From: Streptomyces liangshanensis
GTDB lineage: Bacteria; Actinomycetota; Actinomycetes; Streptomycetales; Streptomycetaceae
Assembly: GCF_011694815.1 (NCBI RefSeq)
Contig: NZ_CP050177.1
Coordinates: 2,283,001 to 2,347,000 of the forward strand
Direction: 5' to 3'
DNA length: 64,000 nucleotides
Every line of letters begins with the position of its first letter. The first letter of the stretch is position 1. The translations under genes and the position numbers were made by a program. Positions 63,960 through 64,000 of the stretch are shown in pieces. Below the pieces are notes generated by a model. That model did not search any database. It was not told the DNA's origin and worked only from the letters and a program-made list of their open reading frames with translations.

Positions 63960-64000
63960 TCACACAGGGAGCAGCTGCCACTGCCGGTCGCGGTGGTCGC
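63960..64000 (-). CDS. 3' end of a lectin-like gene (partial)
   Basis: Only 13 codons are in the window: they read DHRDRQWQLLPV and a TGA at 63960-63962. The Q-W-Q-L-L-P-V ending is the closing strand pattern of a ricin-type beta-trefoil and closely resembles QQWRLVPV in the gene at 59277. It suggests another lectin-like protein of the same locus to the right. Too short to be sure. Confidence 0.4.
   Translation of the reverse strand, partial: DHRDRQWQLLPV

Overview
High-GC actinobacterial chromosome, almost certainly Streptomyces. The evidence is strong G/C bias at third codon positions, frequent GTG starts, leaderless-looking promoters, several DesK/NarL two-component pairs, a tandem glycine riboswitch in front of gcvT, a class F sortase, L,D-transpeptidases and SpoIIE/HATPase regulators. 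No rRNA, tRNA, insertion sequence, phage or CRISPR array was seen. Gene order from about 2.5 to 20 kb and 42 to 59 kb looks like conserved Streptomyces core; 31.4-37.2 kb and 59.2-64 kb look like accessory insertions.

Layout. 0-2.4 kb: a MarR-like regulator (cut by the window edge) divergent from a DUF4097 protein and an alpha/beta hydrolase, with repeated ATTGCAAC elements between them. 2.5-4.8 kb: cysteine desulfurase, an array of 61/62-bp spaced repeats, and a TRIC-type channel. 4.8-11.1 kb: a five-gene oligopeptide ABC importer operon (minus strand) with a strong hairpin after the binding-protein gene. 11.5-14.1 kb: two SseB-like proteins and a P-loop protein. 14.3-19.1 kb: riboswitch-led gcvT-gcvH-glyA-sdaA, which together turn glycine into serine and then pyruvate; gcvP is not here. 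19.2-23.5 kb: Gfo/Idh oxidoreductase, cytochrome P450, and a quinone-oxidoreductase-like gene divergent from a CGNR regulator. 23.6-29.1 kb: a sensor kinase/response regulator operon with a membrane protein, an M20 amidohydrolase and an anchored protein of unknown role. 29.2-31.4 kb: a BlaI-type repressor with a perfect dyad in front of a 14-TM MFS exporter.

31.4-37.2 kb: a compact minus-strand cluster (SCP2-like carrier, acyl-CoA dehydrogenase, GNAT/LuxI-FeeM-like acyltransferase, ThiF/E1-like adenylating enzyme, amidase, winged-helix regulator). It has the logic of a small biosynthetic pathway for an acylated, dehydrogenated, carboxyl-activated metabolite. I do not recognise it as a described pathway, and it is the best candidate for a new system here.

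37.6-55 kb: SpoIIE phosphatase, DUF574 methyltransferase, class F sortase with a possible substrate, three L,D-transpeptidases, aquaporin, EF-hand protein, a secreted guanine-type ADP-ribosyltransferase (ScARP/Scabin-like), HATPase regulator, enoyl-CoA hydratase, GlgX, a second two-component pair and an ABC-2 exporter. 55-59 kb: a heterodimeric ABC exporter with one degenerate ATP site. 59.3-64 kb: proteins with beta-trefoil lectin-like and FG-GAP repeats, divergent from a protein with an aerolysin-like pore-forming pattern, ending at a 36-bp perfect palindrome and the tail of another lectin-like gene. This is a second candidate novel system.
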